64,000 nucleotides of DNA. Origin: Symsagittifera roscoffensis (lineage: Eukaryota; Xenacoelomorpha; Acoela; Convolutidae). Shown here piece after piece: positions 23,601 to 34,890 of the stretch. The stretch covers positions 42,298,153-42,362,152 of the forward strand of contig NC_087071.1 in assembly GCF_963678635.1 (NCBI RefSeq), written 5' to 3'. Within the stretch, counting starts at the first letter, position 1, and each line of letters starts with the position of its first letter. The translations under genes were made by a program, and so were the position numbers. A model generated the notes under the pieces. It had not been told where the DNA came from. It did not search any database and was given only the letters and a program-made list of their open reading frames with translations.

Positions 23601-26600
23601 AAGGATATCCGGAAATTGTCAATCGGCTTGATATTGGCCCTGTATGTGACATTTGGTCACGAGAACTTCGTGAAGGGACCTGCGAATCTCTTCACCCAAG
23701 CTTTGGCAGACCTGAGATTGGACGGGCTCCTGACCCTGATTGCTATGACGTATGCTCGGCTAGGCGATCTGCTCGTGCTGTTGCGATACCCAGAACAGCT
23801 CCAGGGAACGAGTCGTGAATTCAACGCGCAGTTGGAAACCGCCTCGCTCAAAAAGATGAAGGACTGGAGGATCCTCTTGCTCCAATATCTCCTGCAACAG
23901 AACAGGAGCGTCACAGGAGAGGATAAGGTGGCGACGGATGCGGGTGAATGTGGAAAGTACTGTGGCATGCCCTTGCTGACGGATCTGGCTGTCGTGATCC
24001 GGATCGATCCGCTGGCTCTGATTCATGGACTACGGGAGTTCGTCACGGTGGTCTATGGACCGGTGATGTCATTTGCGTTCCCCGATGTGCAAGTAAAGGC
24101 ATACAGGAACTCGGTGTTGTATGTCAACCTAGTTTCGGTAGTGGATTGCTCCGTGCTGAATTGGGTGGAACAGAAGGAGCTAAGAGGGTTAGCCAGCGAC
24201 GATAGGCTGTTTGGAAGAATAGCGGAGCCGGGTTGTGTGTTGATGGACTTCAACAACAACTTTAAGTATCGAATGGGCCGCGGGACCTTTTCCATGTCCA
24301 GTTCAAACCCGAAGCTTTGGAATCTGCGACCAGTGGTGAAGGATTCCGGGGAGGCGTTGAGGGTCCCACTTTTGCCAGAGGCCTACGCACACGTGAAAGA
24401 GAACCAGCAAGCGTGGCTTTCCGGGTCCAGGCCGCTGCCGGACCAATGCCCTCGATACCCACCGATAAGGAGGATGTTGTTGGGAGTCACATCTCCAGTA
24501 ATTGCCCCTCGCATCGGAGCGGCTCGTGATGCGGAGAAGAGAATGCTTAAGTGGAGTGAAGGGATGGAGCCGCGCTTCATCAGTTGGAACGTTGCGGCCA
24601 TGCACACGTTTGACTTCACATTTCCTGATGCCTGGAGCCGGAAAAAGATCAAAGCATCACCTTCCAGGAAACCAGAGGTCTCCACTGGGGTGTGGAATGA
24701 TGTGTATACACCTGCAGATGATCTATCGAGATTGAAGTGGTCAGGAGAGGTGAAGGTAGTAATCCTGGAGGTCACAAAGGAGTGCAGAGGAGGCACGTAC
24801 ATAACGCTGGATGATCTGGCGCCACATGGCGAGGAGTCGGTAGAGTTCTTAGTGAACGATGAGTTATTCTACCATGCAGGGATCTGACCGTACCGGCTCG
24901 GCCGGACTCGGGCATGGATATGCGACAAGGCCCTTCGGGACCTAAGCCAAAACCAGACATGAACGATGACGAGCGGATGGATCAGGACGATGATCACATG
25001 GAGGTAAAGTGAGAGAAGTCGAGTGAAATGGACCTGGGAGCATTGGAGAGGGACTTGCTGGAATACCAGTTTAGTGAAGACGACGACGGGGAAGTCGATG
25101 GGAATCTATTGCTGATGACACCATCGTCTTTCATGTCCCCTACAAAGGAGGCGCTGGCCAGATTATCCCCAGTGGAACCAATAAGCCTGGCAATGGACTA
25201 CCGGAGGAGGGATCTACAGAAACTGCTCCATGAGTCACCAAGGAGGAGGAAGATTGAGGAGAATATGAGGGTATCTTTCCTGAGCACGCTACCGGAAGAG
25301 GAGTGGGAAAGATACCAGAGTGAATTTGAACGTGACACGGGAGTAACCTGGAACCGGGTGATTTTCATGGAGAGGACATGGGACGTGATACGCAGGTATG
25401 GGACGCAGTCCATAATGAAGGTGGGATTAAACCAACCCATCATGCGCGAGGTTCTGGAGCAAATAATGAACTACGTAGAGTTTGATGTTCTGACCGAGTC
25501 AGTTACAGAGGACAGTGCCGATGATCAGCAGATCACGAGAAAGTTACCCGTCAGACGAGCTAAAAAAGGGCTGAAGCGGTTAAAGAGAAAGACCGGAAGC
25601 AGAGCCGTGAACCAGAAAGTGGTGAAGTCAAAAGCCAGCACAGTGGTGGCCTCCTTGGCAGGAATAGCTCATTCAGGCGAAAGTGGGCAAGGAGATGGTG
25701 CGATGCTGGCCGGGGGAGAAAAAGAGAAACTGATACCCCCTATGTTATTGGCAGGTTTGACCACAACGGCCACGAGGTCAAAGAAAAATGCACGGACTCT
25801 GGCGGATACTAAGCTGGAAATGGAGGTCATCAGTCAGTGTTGATCTGGAGGACTTGATGATTACAAGCCCTCGCGAACCAACATGGCCCGGATGAAGCTG
25901 GAGGGACAACTCGACGTGGTCGAGTATAGTCAAATCACTGTACCAGACTCAGTACACGTGGGGGATCCGGCAGGGGGTTATGTGGAGATGCTGAAGGCGA
26001 GGAATTCCGCGAGAGGGCACCTGATGGCTTGGAACGAGAAGCAAGCCATGCAGGAGTATCTGAGGGAGTTGACGGAGAACTCCAACTTGAACAGGAAAGA
26101 ATACGGCACGGTGATGTCCTCGGAAGCAAACGAAATTGGCCTGGAAAGACTGCTAGAGATCTCTTGGAGGGCAGCCCTCCAAAGATACTTTGACGAGACG
26201 ATGCATGCGCCGGCGACGGTGGCAGCATACCTAGCCTATCCATGTACCAGGACTGACCTGCAGGTACGATTGGCCTGGTGTTTGATGGGAATTATGAAGG
26301 CGGAGTATGAAGCCAATAACGACTCGAAATCAAAGGAACAGGAACTGGAGTTGATGGAAGCCCTGCGAATGTTGATTTCTAGAGACGATTCTGCGATAGC
26401 CTGGGCTAAGCGGAAGGATGCCCTTTGCTTTGTAAGGTTCGTGTGGATCGCATCCCCACTCCTGTATTGGGAGAATGCATAAAGACCATTCGGCAAGGGG
26501 GAGTTGATGGTGAAAGAAACTTCCTGAGGGCACTCCTGGAGCTGTATCAAGACATGCCGCTAGCCATACCAAACAAGGAGTCGAACGATATGGAGAGCTA

Positions 26601-27940
26601 CCGTCGGCTGGAAGAAGTGAGAAGGTATTCCAACAGAGAGTTGAAAGTGAGCCGGGAATTAATTGAAGCGGTCTGGGGACAGAAAGACTATTCGACATTG
26701 GGAAAGTTGAAGTCGTTCCAATATGTGTCTGGCATACCGGGAGTGGCATATAATCCCTTCGTAAATGAGGAAGCCAGGGAAGCGTACTTCGACTATGAGC
26801 AAGTCATAGTACTTGATTTCAGGGTAGAGCGAGTCAAAGAAACTGGCATGTTGATGGTTGAACAGTCCAAGCTGGGTATTGTTTTGGAGAAACGAGTGGT
26901 CGAACCCTCGGTTCCCGAGCTGAAGGGGCAAGTGAGTTTTGATTGTGGTTCTTGGGATGGTCCCTTGAAAACCAGCTTAGTAACCATGTGGGAACTCATG
27001 AAGCCTTCTTGGTTTCCACATCCAAACGCCGGTTTAATATGACGGCAGATATTACGTTGGACTTGGATGATGACGCGAGTTTGCACGATCTGGCCATGAT
27101 ACACCATCTGCTGGCCATAAGAGTAACGAAGCAGAAAAACAACCCATCCACGGAACCATCCGAGGGAAGTGCATCGAGTGACTGGCTGAGACAGGGCACC
27201 TGTCTAGCTCACAATTGTGGAATGGACGGACATGTATGCATCTCTGAACATTGCTTGATTACGCTGAGCGAGCAGCATCGCCAATTGGCACAACTGTATG
27301 GAAGGTTGAGCATGTCAGATAAAAATGGAATGGAGTTGATTGCGGACTGTCATGGGGTAACGGAAACAAACTTGATCACTGCCTTGGGATTTTGCAGCAT
27401 GACGAGCTCGATAGAATCGCTGGAACGCCTAGAGAGTGCCCATGAGCTAGTGACGTCCCTCAGTGTGGAAGTATTCCCCGGAGCACTACAGACAGAGCAG
27501 AAGATCGGAGGCTGGCGAGAAGCTCTGGAAAATGAAATGAATTTGAAGGATAGTGAGGCCTATCATAGACCTACTGGCTCGAAATATCTGGTGGGTTCGA
27601 GCTCTGCAACATATTGAAAAATAGATACCCTACGCACATGGTGGTGGTGGATGCGAGGACACCGCAGGTGTTGGTCGACCAACTCTTCTCTGTGCCAAAG
27701 TGCGTAAAGTTGGCCAGAATGTCGGAAAGGTCGTATGATTTATTGGCGAAGATCATTCGGGCCGTCCCGAAGAGATCTGAAGGCGAATTGCAAGACGTAG
27801 TGGGTGAGGAGTCCATGAGATTGAACGAGGGTAATGTGAGTGAATTTCAGAAGCAGAAATTGAGTGGAGCGTTACCCACTGAATTCCCCACCATAGAAGA
27901 AAAGGACGAGGTGCCTAGAATAATAATGGCGACCTGGTAA
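17697..27940 (+). pseudogene. Element A giant second ORF region with SGNH hydrolase (fossil)
   Basis: This is the counterpart of the 2974-codon ORF2 of element B. An N-terminal region (TLDEIYQRL..., TEVVLMLAFGE) is followed by a coiled coil at about 18150-18330. An SGNH hydrolase comes next (GDSLVRDL near 18875, GTNDVSR near 19020, DGIHFN near 19309). A second SGNH-like segment follows (VAGSNDHL near 22660), then a long unidentified part, and a Cys/His cluster at 27201-27254. The SGNH-bearing section is present twice in tandem. The region is broken in about ten places. Function in the element's life cycle is unknown. Confidence 0.75.
18118..22604 (+). repeat. Tandem ~2.23-kb duplication inside element A ORF2
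   Basis: The sequence starting AGCTGCTCC...CAAGAGAGT at 18118 repeats from 20351 with an offset of 2228 bp. The copies run to 20350 and 22604. They are almost identical over more than 2 kb, with only a few differences by eye. Each contains the coiled coil and the whole SGNH domain. The near-identity, against several percent LTR divergence, dates the duplication after the insertion or to a source copy shortly before it. Confidence 0.95.
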
Positions 27941-28391
27941 TATTGGGTAAGCTCGCTCGAAGAGGGTGAGTAACTCAATGACTTTCCTAGCCACAGAGTT
28001 TCTTAGTTTTAATATCAAAAACGACTGCATAGATAACTAATTATACTTGGTGAGTGACGTTAAGTTAATTTTAACGGGTGCGTGGCCGTGCCACGTTCCA
28101 ACTTTTTAATCAGCAAGAGCGAAAAGAAGTTTTATGGCAAGATGACGTAAGTAGTCAGAAAGGAAATTTTATCTAGGACACTCCTCATGGTGCAAATTTT
28201 GTGAAAATGTTGAAAGGCAGTGAGATGTAGTATGATGCCATTTGTGACACGTAGTGAGTTGAGGTGGAGTAGATAAATTTCATTTTCTTATGCGGTTTGT
28301 AAGACTGATTCTAGAGAACTGGAACACTACTTGACGATAACCCGGTGTTATGCGATCAATAGGGACATTGACGGGGACTGTCCGGGGAGTA
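27941..28391 (+). other. 3' untranslated part and polypurine tract of element A
   Basis: About 430 bp of AT-rich non-coding sequence runs up to GGGGACTGTCCGGGGAGTA at 28373-28391, which directly abuts the LTR start TGTGCC. That placement is expected of the plus-strand primer tract. Element B has the same GTCCGGGGAGTA|TGTGCC junction. Confidence 0.7.
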
Positions 28392-29276
28392 TGTGCCATT
28401 CTACCAGATTGGCACAGCGCAACCTTCCGGCGAAGCACGAATTAGAGAGAAAAGGCCTTAACAACGAAAAAGTGCTTGAAAGGAGGGTCGAAATTTTCTG
28501 GAAGTTTCAATTTCCCAAAATTTCGATTAACGAGCGAGTATTTCTCAGAAATACGAAAAACGGCCATTTTGACCAAAAAAGTTGAGAAAAACAGAACAAC
28601 ACCAAATAGAGTAGAAAACAGTCGCACGAGAACACAGAAAAACGAAGCCTATTATCGTGACGATCACGCACGATAAGACCCTTAGCGGAAGAAGATAGTG
28701 GGAAAAGAGGCTTCGGTGGGGAAGTGGTGGAGAGCAGTACCCTCCCGTGCCGCGAATTGGGAGAGATAACGACGATATCTCGAGGAAAACACGGAAGCGG
28801 AGGCTTGGTCCCCCAGAGACTGATATAAGGTGAAAGACTGTAGTAAACTAACTTTTTAGCTACTCTGATGCCATAGAACTTTGAATTGACATCGGTATTA
28901 TTTGATATTTTAGAATATGAGTAGCTAGGAAGAGGAAAGGGTCAATCCATCTCCAATGGATTTAATATAGAACTGTCACCAAAAATATAATAAAATAGGA
29001 TACTCGAGCCGTGTTTTTAATAACAATCACGTAGTCTGAGGATCCGAGACTCAGCTATGTGGTTGTGTTCGCATGTAGACGAAAGCTGATCAAAAGTCGT
29101 TTGACTGATGGCCTAAAAATAGTAACTTTTTACTTAGCCCTTAGCAGACCAGAAAATCAACTGGCAAGGTCGAGACGGTGAAAAACGAGTAGAATTAAGG
29201 TAACTGACGCCTGCCAGTCGTTAATAGGTACTTTTTCTACGCTCCGTCGCTGTGTAGTATTTGGGCGAATGTTACA
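28392..29276 (+). repeat. Element A 3' LTR (885 bp)
   Basis: Starts TGTGCCATTCTACC and ends GGGCGAATGTTACA, so it has TG...CA ends. Its left 145 bp and right 105 bp match the short 5' copy. At 885 bp it is exactly as long as the LTRs of element B. The sequences of the two families align by eye only at the ends and around the poly(A) hairpin. Confidence 0.9.
28944..28994 (+). terminator. LTR hairpin and poly(A) signal, element A
   Basis: AATCCAT-CTCCA-ATGGATT forms a perfect 7-bp stem with a 5-nt loop (28944-28962). An AATAAA follows at 28989-28994. Element B LTRs carry the longer form of the same hairpin, also followed by AATAAA. Confidence 0.55.
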
Positions 29277-30716
29277 CTCTGTTAATCCATCGAAGCTGTC
29301 AATTTTCTCACTCGGATGCTCCTATAAAATTTCGATATTGCCATGCATTTTGGCGCCATTTTGGTCTAATGACTCTAGTTTGACTTTCTGTAGGAGGCTC
29401 AGCCAGTGTGCTTAGTTTCCTTAGGTCATGAGGCTGACTAGAATGAATTTTTCGCTATAGCTGGAAAGCGACTGTATGGTATGAAATTTGAATTAATGAT
29501 GATTTAGTTATTATAAATTGCGGGTAAATGAAGTGAATAAACTATGGGAAAATTAACATTCGTTTTTAATTGAGTTACAAATTATCTTGCCATTTAAAAC
29601 ATGCTTTGTTTGCTCGATGGTATTTCTCGACTTTTTGAAAATTTTTCAATGTGGTTCGAATCACTACTGAAACGTCTTCGATGTGATATTTCAATCAACC
29701 AAGTCCGATGATTATTTGATACCTGATTTTGCGTGGAAAACAAAAAGAAAAAACTAAAACAGTCCTGAATTTAAAGTTCCTCCCGATTTTCAATGGTCTG
29801 AACTAAAACATCCTTTGTTGTTGTATCAAATGTAATTGTTATTTTAAGGAATCATGTTTCTATAATTATACTAGAAATCACCAGATTCTTAGTCCTGATA
29901 TATCCGTGCAGTTTCGCTCGAATGTTGAAGGTTAACAAGTAAAAAAAAACTTCCATCGTCTTTTTTTTCACTGTTAACATCGAACACAGTGATTATACTT
30001 TACTCTTCCAAATCAAGAAAGTTCCTAGGGTTTTGACTGGATAATATTATGAAGGTTATTCTGACTGTTAGCTCGTTTACTATGATATTTTCAAAATTTT
30101 GGCATCAAAATTTTTTTCAGTCTTGGCATTTTTTTTGAATTTTTGAAAATGGTGATTCCAAAAAGCGCTAAAATACTCAAAAAAAACTAACGTTTCTTGA
30201 TTAACAGTAAGTTTTTACGTTATGAAACAGCTCTGTGTTCGATGTTATAGCCTTCAGCTTTCAATCCAATTCAGTTCGGGAAATGGAGCCGCAGAAATGG
30301 AAACTGGAGACGCAACACAACTATTAAACCTCAATTAAATTCTTTGAAATGGGTTTGTATGCTTGTTATTATAACAGCGCTATCATGTTATGCAGAAAAA
30401 CATGACACGTAGAAGGCATTTTTCAAAAATATGCGCGCTAAAGCAAGAAGATAATTAAAACTTAAAATATTTCCACTCGATCGTTAAAAAGCTCTTGCGA
30501 CCCCCAGTTTTTCAGAAGGTGAACTTGAAAAATATTGTCCATTATCTAGTAATGCCGCAATGTCAAAAATTTTCAAAAACTTTGTAAAAAAAAACACTTT
30601 ATATGCCAGTTGAAAGTATTTTCAGATGTACAAGTGTCAGTCAAATTGTGATGATAATTATTGTCAGATTTACCCAAATTTAGTGATGCAAAATTACGCA
30701 TTTAATGATTGTATCA
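29277..30716. other. AT-rich host spacer
   Basis: No gene recognised. Apart from the candidate inverted-repeat element at 29975-30247, it contains only poly-A/T tracts and very short frames. Confidence 0.4.
29975..30247. mobile_element. Possible MITE with 15-bp inverted repeats
   Basis: TAACATCGAACACAG at 29975-29989 and its perfect reverse complement CTGTGTTCGATGTTA at 30233-30247 bound 243 bp of AT-rich sequence. If the outer TA of each arm is a target duplication, this would be a small Tc1/mariner-type non-autonomous element. No coding capacity. A single copy cannot prove mobility. Confidence 0.3.
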
Positions 30717-31835
30717 CTATCTTACGAAATTACCATTAAAGAAATTTGAAATATCTCCATGAAGTTTTTCATAGTTTACCTCTGTTGAATCTTTTTTAAA
30801 TGATAGTATACAAAGATCCTTAAAAGTTGTTTTTGCTTTTCTATACGTAAGGATATTCTTGAAATTAATTTTGTCATCATGTGACCTGTTCCAAATTGTT
30901 ACTGGTTTAAAAAAGAGAGTTTTTGATGTATTGCCCATTAAATCTTTCGACATAATATAATTTTTTTTCTTAGGTTCATAGTTATGTGATTGTTTTCATA
31001 TTGAATTTTTTTTGTAAGCTGGTTATAAGGGATGATTTATTCTCCAGAAGTGGCAAATTACTTTTCAGTCGATAAGACTGTTGTGTTTTAGTTTGAAATC
31101 AGATGATGAAGCGCATTTTGCACGATCACAGCAACTTTTAGTTGCCCAGCCAAGTTGTTTTTTTTTTCTAATGAGATTGTCAAATTTGTTGAACTTCCAT
31201 TTAAAAGGATAGCAGGATAGTGCATGTGACTGATCACGAGTGCGTTCATTAGTAGTAGTCTTGTTTTGATAGGAAGGAATTTTTTGATCGACTGTAGTTT
31301 CCTAATCCCGCTGGCCATTTTTTTAAGATCATTTTCTTTTCGTCTTGAAATGTCGAAATTTCGTCAAATATTACTCCGAGATATCTCACATTGACTTTTT
31401 CTTCAATAAAATTTTTGTCCAGGGCAGTTGTCTGATTTTTATCATCTTTTCTAAAATGTTTTCTACTGAAGATGATAAGTTCTGTTTTTTTTTCTTGTTG
31501 GAGGATTCTGCATTAAGTTGGAGGAAGTGTCTGCGAAAGTACTGTGATAAACAATTGCAGTTGTTTTCAAGCTTTTTTTAGTGCAGTTTTAATGTTTTTA
31601 TCCTCACAGAAAAGAATTGTGTCATCTGCATATTGAAATACTTTGCATGAGTTCGTCTATTGCTTGTTAAGATTCGCTGCTAATTTTATATATTAGAAGA
31701 TCGAAGCTTAAATTTTCAATGCAAGAATAAAGACTTAGAATAATGGCTTTAGGTTTTGAAACATTACCAAACCCATTACTAATAAAAGGAACATTGCCCT
31801 GAAATCATACATTTGTCCTGAGCTGTCTTGCATCT
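30717..31835 (-). mobile_element. LINE remnant: C-terminal half of reverse transcriptase
   Basis: On the minus strand the frames spell the end of a non-LTR reverse transcriptase. The catalytic palm block QYADDTILFCED lies near 31590-31650. KTELIIFSRK and RYLGVIFD follow near 31340-31490. The thumb comes next (ASGIRKLQSIKKFLPIKTRL, then SHMHYPAILLNG) at 31180-31315. A frame at 30717-30953 may be the C-terminal tail. The blocks are in the order expected for LINEs but lie in more than one frame, with small indels and stops, so the copy is dead. The N-terminal RT, endonuclease and poly(A) tail are not found. The clade was not determined. Confidence 0.7.
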
Positions 31836-32245
31836 TATTTTTGTTTTAGACGAATGAATTTGTTTTCAGCTTTTTTGTTTTTTGCTCCGACGACTGAACA
31901 CTATGTCGTAGGGTCTTTTTTAAATTTTAAAAGAAAATTTTGACTAAATCAAGGAAAACTCGCAGCGTGTCAAGCTTGGCATCTAATTAACGATCTTTTG
32001 GTCGTGACTCAGATTTTTATTAAAAAGACAGAAAGTTGTCGCAACATGAAGAAAAAATGGTCTGTTTTTTTTTTCATTTGAAGTTAGACAAGGTTTGATG
32101 AGAGGCTGACCTCCCAAGTTCATTTCTACTAGATTTTAAACAACTTTTTTGTGCGTTACTTTAATTAGATACGCTCTTTTCAGCATTTTTCGCCCAATTT
32201 CGTCTAATATCACTCGCCAAGGAACAAAGATTATTTTGAATTTAG
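31836..32245. other. Spacer or intron upstream of the exonuclease exons
   Basis: No coding signal apart from the acceptor-like TTGAATTTAG at the right edge. It is probably an intron of the gene that follows. Confidence 0.4.
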
Positions 32246-33060
32246 ATTACCAAAACTGGCGAACCCGTGAAAGCGCAGCCAATCTACTCCAACTTAAAAC
32301 CATTGATGATTGAATATGTTCATTCAGCTAAATTATTTGGTCCAAGGTTCGAATCCATGAGAGAAGAACTAGGTAATAATTTAACAATTTTGAACACCAT
32401 TTATAGATATATCGTTCTTCTTATCTTGTACGTGAATTTACAGAAAAAGCACCTCTATTAGCATTCGACACTGAAATGATGAACAAAGCGCAAGATGTCG
32501 TTCTTTTGCAAATCGGAACTCTTTTTGGTCGAGCCTATGTTTTCGATATGCGAAAGCTAGAGTCATGTCAGAAACAGCTTTTGTCGGATTTATTCAGCGA
32601 CAAATCTCTTTCTATATTTGGATCTGGATGCGCTTATGACGTTTCCTTACTTAACCAAACATGCGGGTTCCAATTATCGAACTTTTTCGACTTTATTGAT
32701 TTAGTCTCGAAAGTTTTGCCGGCAAAAGATTATGATGTCCTTCTGGGCTCGAAATCTGGCTTAAAATGGATGTGTAACAAATTGATTGCTTTCGACTTTG
32801 CGAAGTTGCACTGGACTGAATATGAAAAATTTTCCTATGAAAATATCCCAGAAAAATTGATCAGCTATGCTGCTCTGGATGTTTTAACATTAATTGATTT
32901 GTATTTGAATCTTCATTTCTATCACAATAATTTGCCATTGATGACTTCTGATGAAATACTTCAAAACTGTAGCGCAATTTGTGCGTTTGGCTCTAATCGT
33001 TTTACGCCAAAAAGACACGCTTTGAGTTCAATACGAGAAAATTTCAAATATACTTCTTGA
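32246..33060 (+). CDS. DEDDy-type 3'-5' exonuclease domain protein, last two exons
   Basis: Two exons are clear: 32246-32372 (after TTGAATTTAG, donor AG|GTAATA) and 32444-33060 (after GTGAATTTACAG, ending TGA). The join is in phase and reads EELEKAPLLAFDTEMMNK. The product carries the exonuclease motifs: DTE (motif I) in AFDTEMM, an Asp in GSGCAYDVSLL (motif II) and YAALD (motif III, the Tyr-x3-Asp signature of DEDDy enzymes such as RNase D, WRN and EXD proteins). Such domains trim RNA or DNA 3' ends with two metal ions. Strands typical of motif I (VVLLQIGT..RAYVFDM) follow it. The 5' exons are not recognised upstream. It appears intact within the exons seen. I cannot choose between EXD3/mut-7-like and other subfamilies. 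Confidence 0.75.
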
Positions 33061-33836
33061 TGTTTTTGTTTGCAGTGAAAGCCTCATCATCCGTAGTACA
33101 GTGCGCGTTTACCTTAGCCATTGCTTTCAGTTGGACAATTTTTGTACGGTCTAATTAGAATGAAGTGTAAAGGAAAACTTTTAAAAGCAGTTCATTACTA
33201 AGAAATTACAGTTAAAGCTTCTTTTGCTGCAAAAAAGCTGAAAGCTAGTTTTGCTGTTAAAGCTGCAAAATAAATGCTTTACGCTCTCTACAATTGCTCT
33301 ACTCGTTGAAAATTGGACTTAAAATCAAACCGTTTTTTTTTACTGCGAGAAAGTTATTGGATTGTTTTTAATATCACTCGAATCACGATTCAAGAGGCTT
33401 TAGTATGATATGTTACTCAATCTTATCTGGCATTTGTTTGTGGCATCTGGTTTTTCGTGAAAAAAAAACAGTATTAACCGGTTGATCTGCAAATAAATCA
33501 CTGTTCCGAGCATAGTTATTTGAAATAATTATTTTGTTTTTTCTTTTCTTTCAAAATTAGACAGGATTTTCTTGCGCGACATGGGGACAAGATCGTTATG
33601 AACTTTAGCATTCGCTTTAATTGACTACAGATGTCTTTCAAAAATGAGTAGCCAAACCATGAAAATTCTAAAAAAAAAATTAAATGGTTTCAAACTTTTT
33701 AAAAAATCATTTTTCGAATAGTTCGTTTTTCAAGTGACAGGTAAGCGCTACATTAAAACTTCAAATTAAAATTTCAGACCGGTTTTTAGTGACACAGAAA
33801 TTGTTTTGACGTTCAAATTACGCAAAGGGACACTAA
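33061..33836. other. 3' flank of the exonuclease gene and spacer
   Basis: It contains a possible poly(A) signal for the upstream gene (33269) and otherwise AT-rich sequence with short A/T runs. No gene recognised. Confidence 0.4.
33269..33274 (+). terminator. Candidate poly(A) signal of the exonuclease gene
   Basis: AATAAA 209 nt after the stop codon, within GCAAAATAAATGC, followed by T-rich sequence. It is the best-placed canonical hexamer I saw in this flank. Confidence 0.35.
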
Positions 33837-34756
33837 TCTGTACATATAATAAAATGAAGTTTGTCTGTATGTCAGTGACCAAACTCCTCCTAGGATAATA
33901 TTCGTATGATTTTAAAGCTTTGAATATATGCGAATTATGTGAAAAGTCATGGACTAAATGGTTTTTCCAATTTTCAAAGCTTTGAACATATGCGAATTAT
34001 ATGTGGAAGGTCATGGACTACACGGTTTTTCCCAATTTTTATTGACCTTTTATTGACGAATTAAGCTTTACCAAAGTCGAATTATTGACAAATCAACCCA
34101 AGTCCTTCGAACTGGTTGAACCGAATAGTAGTTTTTCCTTTTACGACGTCAGTATTTTTTTTTCATGATACTAAATTAAATGGGGCGAAGGATCTTTTTG
34201 CGGTTAAACCAATGATATCCAGCATCATTGATGAAAATGGGAAAAAGAGTTGCAGTACAAGGACTCGGGGTACTGATAAATATTTGAAGATAAAACTTAC
34301 TTTGAGTGAATTACGGAATGTTTTGTAATCAAAATTAGGTACCTAGCGACAAATGGCTTCACAGCTACTACAACAGAATCATCTGAGTCCTTTGAAGGCC
34401 TAGGGCTCAAGTTTGTCCCTGATTTTTCTTTGATAACCGAAATTATTTCTTTAAAAGTTTGCGGACTATAATTTGTCTACTTTGTCTATAATTGTCGCCA
34501 TAGTTGTCACAGCATGGAATTTGCGTATGATGTCAGCAATTATCAACAAATTGAAAAAAAAATGATGTATTTGTTTAATGGTGGAAGTAGTTGAGTTCCC
34601 AGAATTTTACATATCGCCTCGGCAAATGATTTTTATGAATTAAAAGGGCGCTAGAGAATGGCACAATCGTGCCTAGTATTCAAATATTTTATAGAATAAC
34701 AGACACGCTTCATAATTACCCTTGCGAGAAGCAAGGGTATTGCAATCGGCTACTAG
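33837..34756 (+). mobile_element. Possible non-autonomous Helitron
   Basis: The left end TCTGTACATATAATAAAATG, followed by GTTTGTCTGTATGTC and AAACTCCTCCT, closely follows the style of animal Helitron 5' ends. The right end offers a perfect 9-bp hairpin (34717-34739) followed 13 nt later by CTAG, like the hairpin-plus-CTRR terminus. There are no terminal inverted repeats and no coding. The base after CTAG is A, not the usual T, so the right edge is uncertain. Confidence 0.4.
33910..34037 (+). repeat. Two ~62-bp direct repeats
   Basis: TTTTAAAGCTTTGAATATATGC at 33910 and TTTTCAAAGCTTTGAACATATG at 33971 each continue through CGAATTAT, TCATGGACTA and GGTTTTTCC. The tandem pair lies in the left third of the candidate Helitron. 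Confidence 0.8.
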
Positions 34757-34890
34757 ACTTTTTTTCCGTAAACAACCTCGTCCACTAGATCTGCACTTCT
34801 AGAGGAAGATACCTAAGTAGTATCTTCCTCTAGAAGATAAATAGTTGTAATTAGTTCAAAGTCGTTTCAGGTTTTTCGTGAAACGACTTT
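34717..34890. repeat. Cluster of three perfect hairpins
   Basis: Three perfect inverted repeats occur in 174 bp. The first is TACCCTTGC / GCAAGGGTA (34717-34725, 34731-34739; 5-nt loop). The second is a 17-bp stem, CTTCTAGAGGAAGATAC / GTATCTTCCTCTAGAAG (34796-34812, 34820-34836; 7-nt loop). The third is AAAGTCGTTTCA / TGAAACGACTTT (34858-34869, 34879-34890; 9-nt loop), followed by further T's. The first may close the Helitron; the other two have no explanation. Confidence 0.85.

Larger units (their letters stand above)
5057..29276 (+). mobile_element. Element A: broken giant Ty3/Gypsy LTR retrotransposon
   Basis: About 24.2 kb, plus strand. The ends are LTR copies of 244 bp (left, shorter) and 885 bp (right) that share both termini. 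In order it holds a primer-binding-like site, a long leader, gag, protease, RT, integrase with SH3-like tail, a macrodomain-like end, a short inter-ORF gap, a giant second ORF with SGNH hydrolase, a 3' untranslated part and a polypurine tract. The layout is that of element B. It is a fossil with roughly twenty breaks spread over both reading regions. The LTR copies differ at about a dozen of some 245 comparable bases by eye, so it is clearly older than element B. No convincing target-site duplication is seen. Confidence 0.9.

Noticed and set aside
29277-30716. Continuation of the older Gypsy fragment on the far side of element A
   Set aside because: I translated the right flank of element A on the minus strand and found no integrase-like words, so insertion of A into that fragment is not supported.
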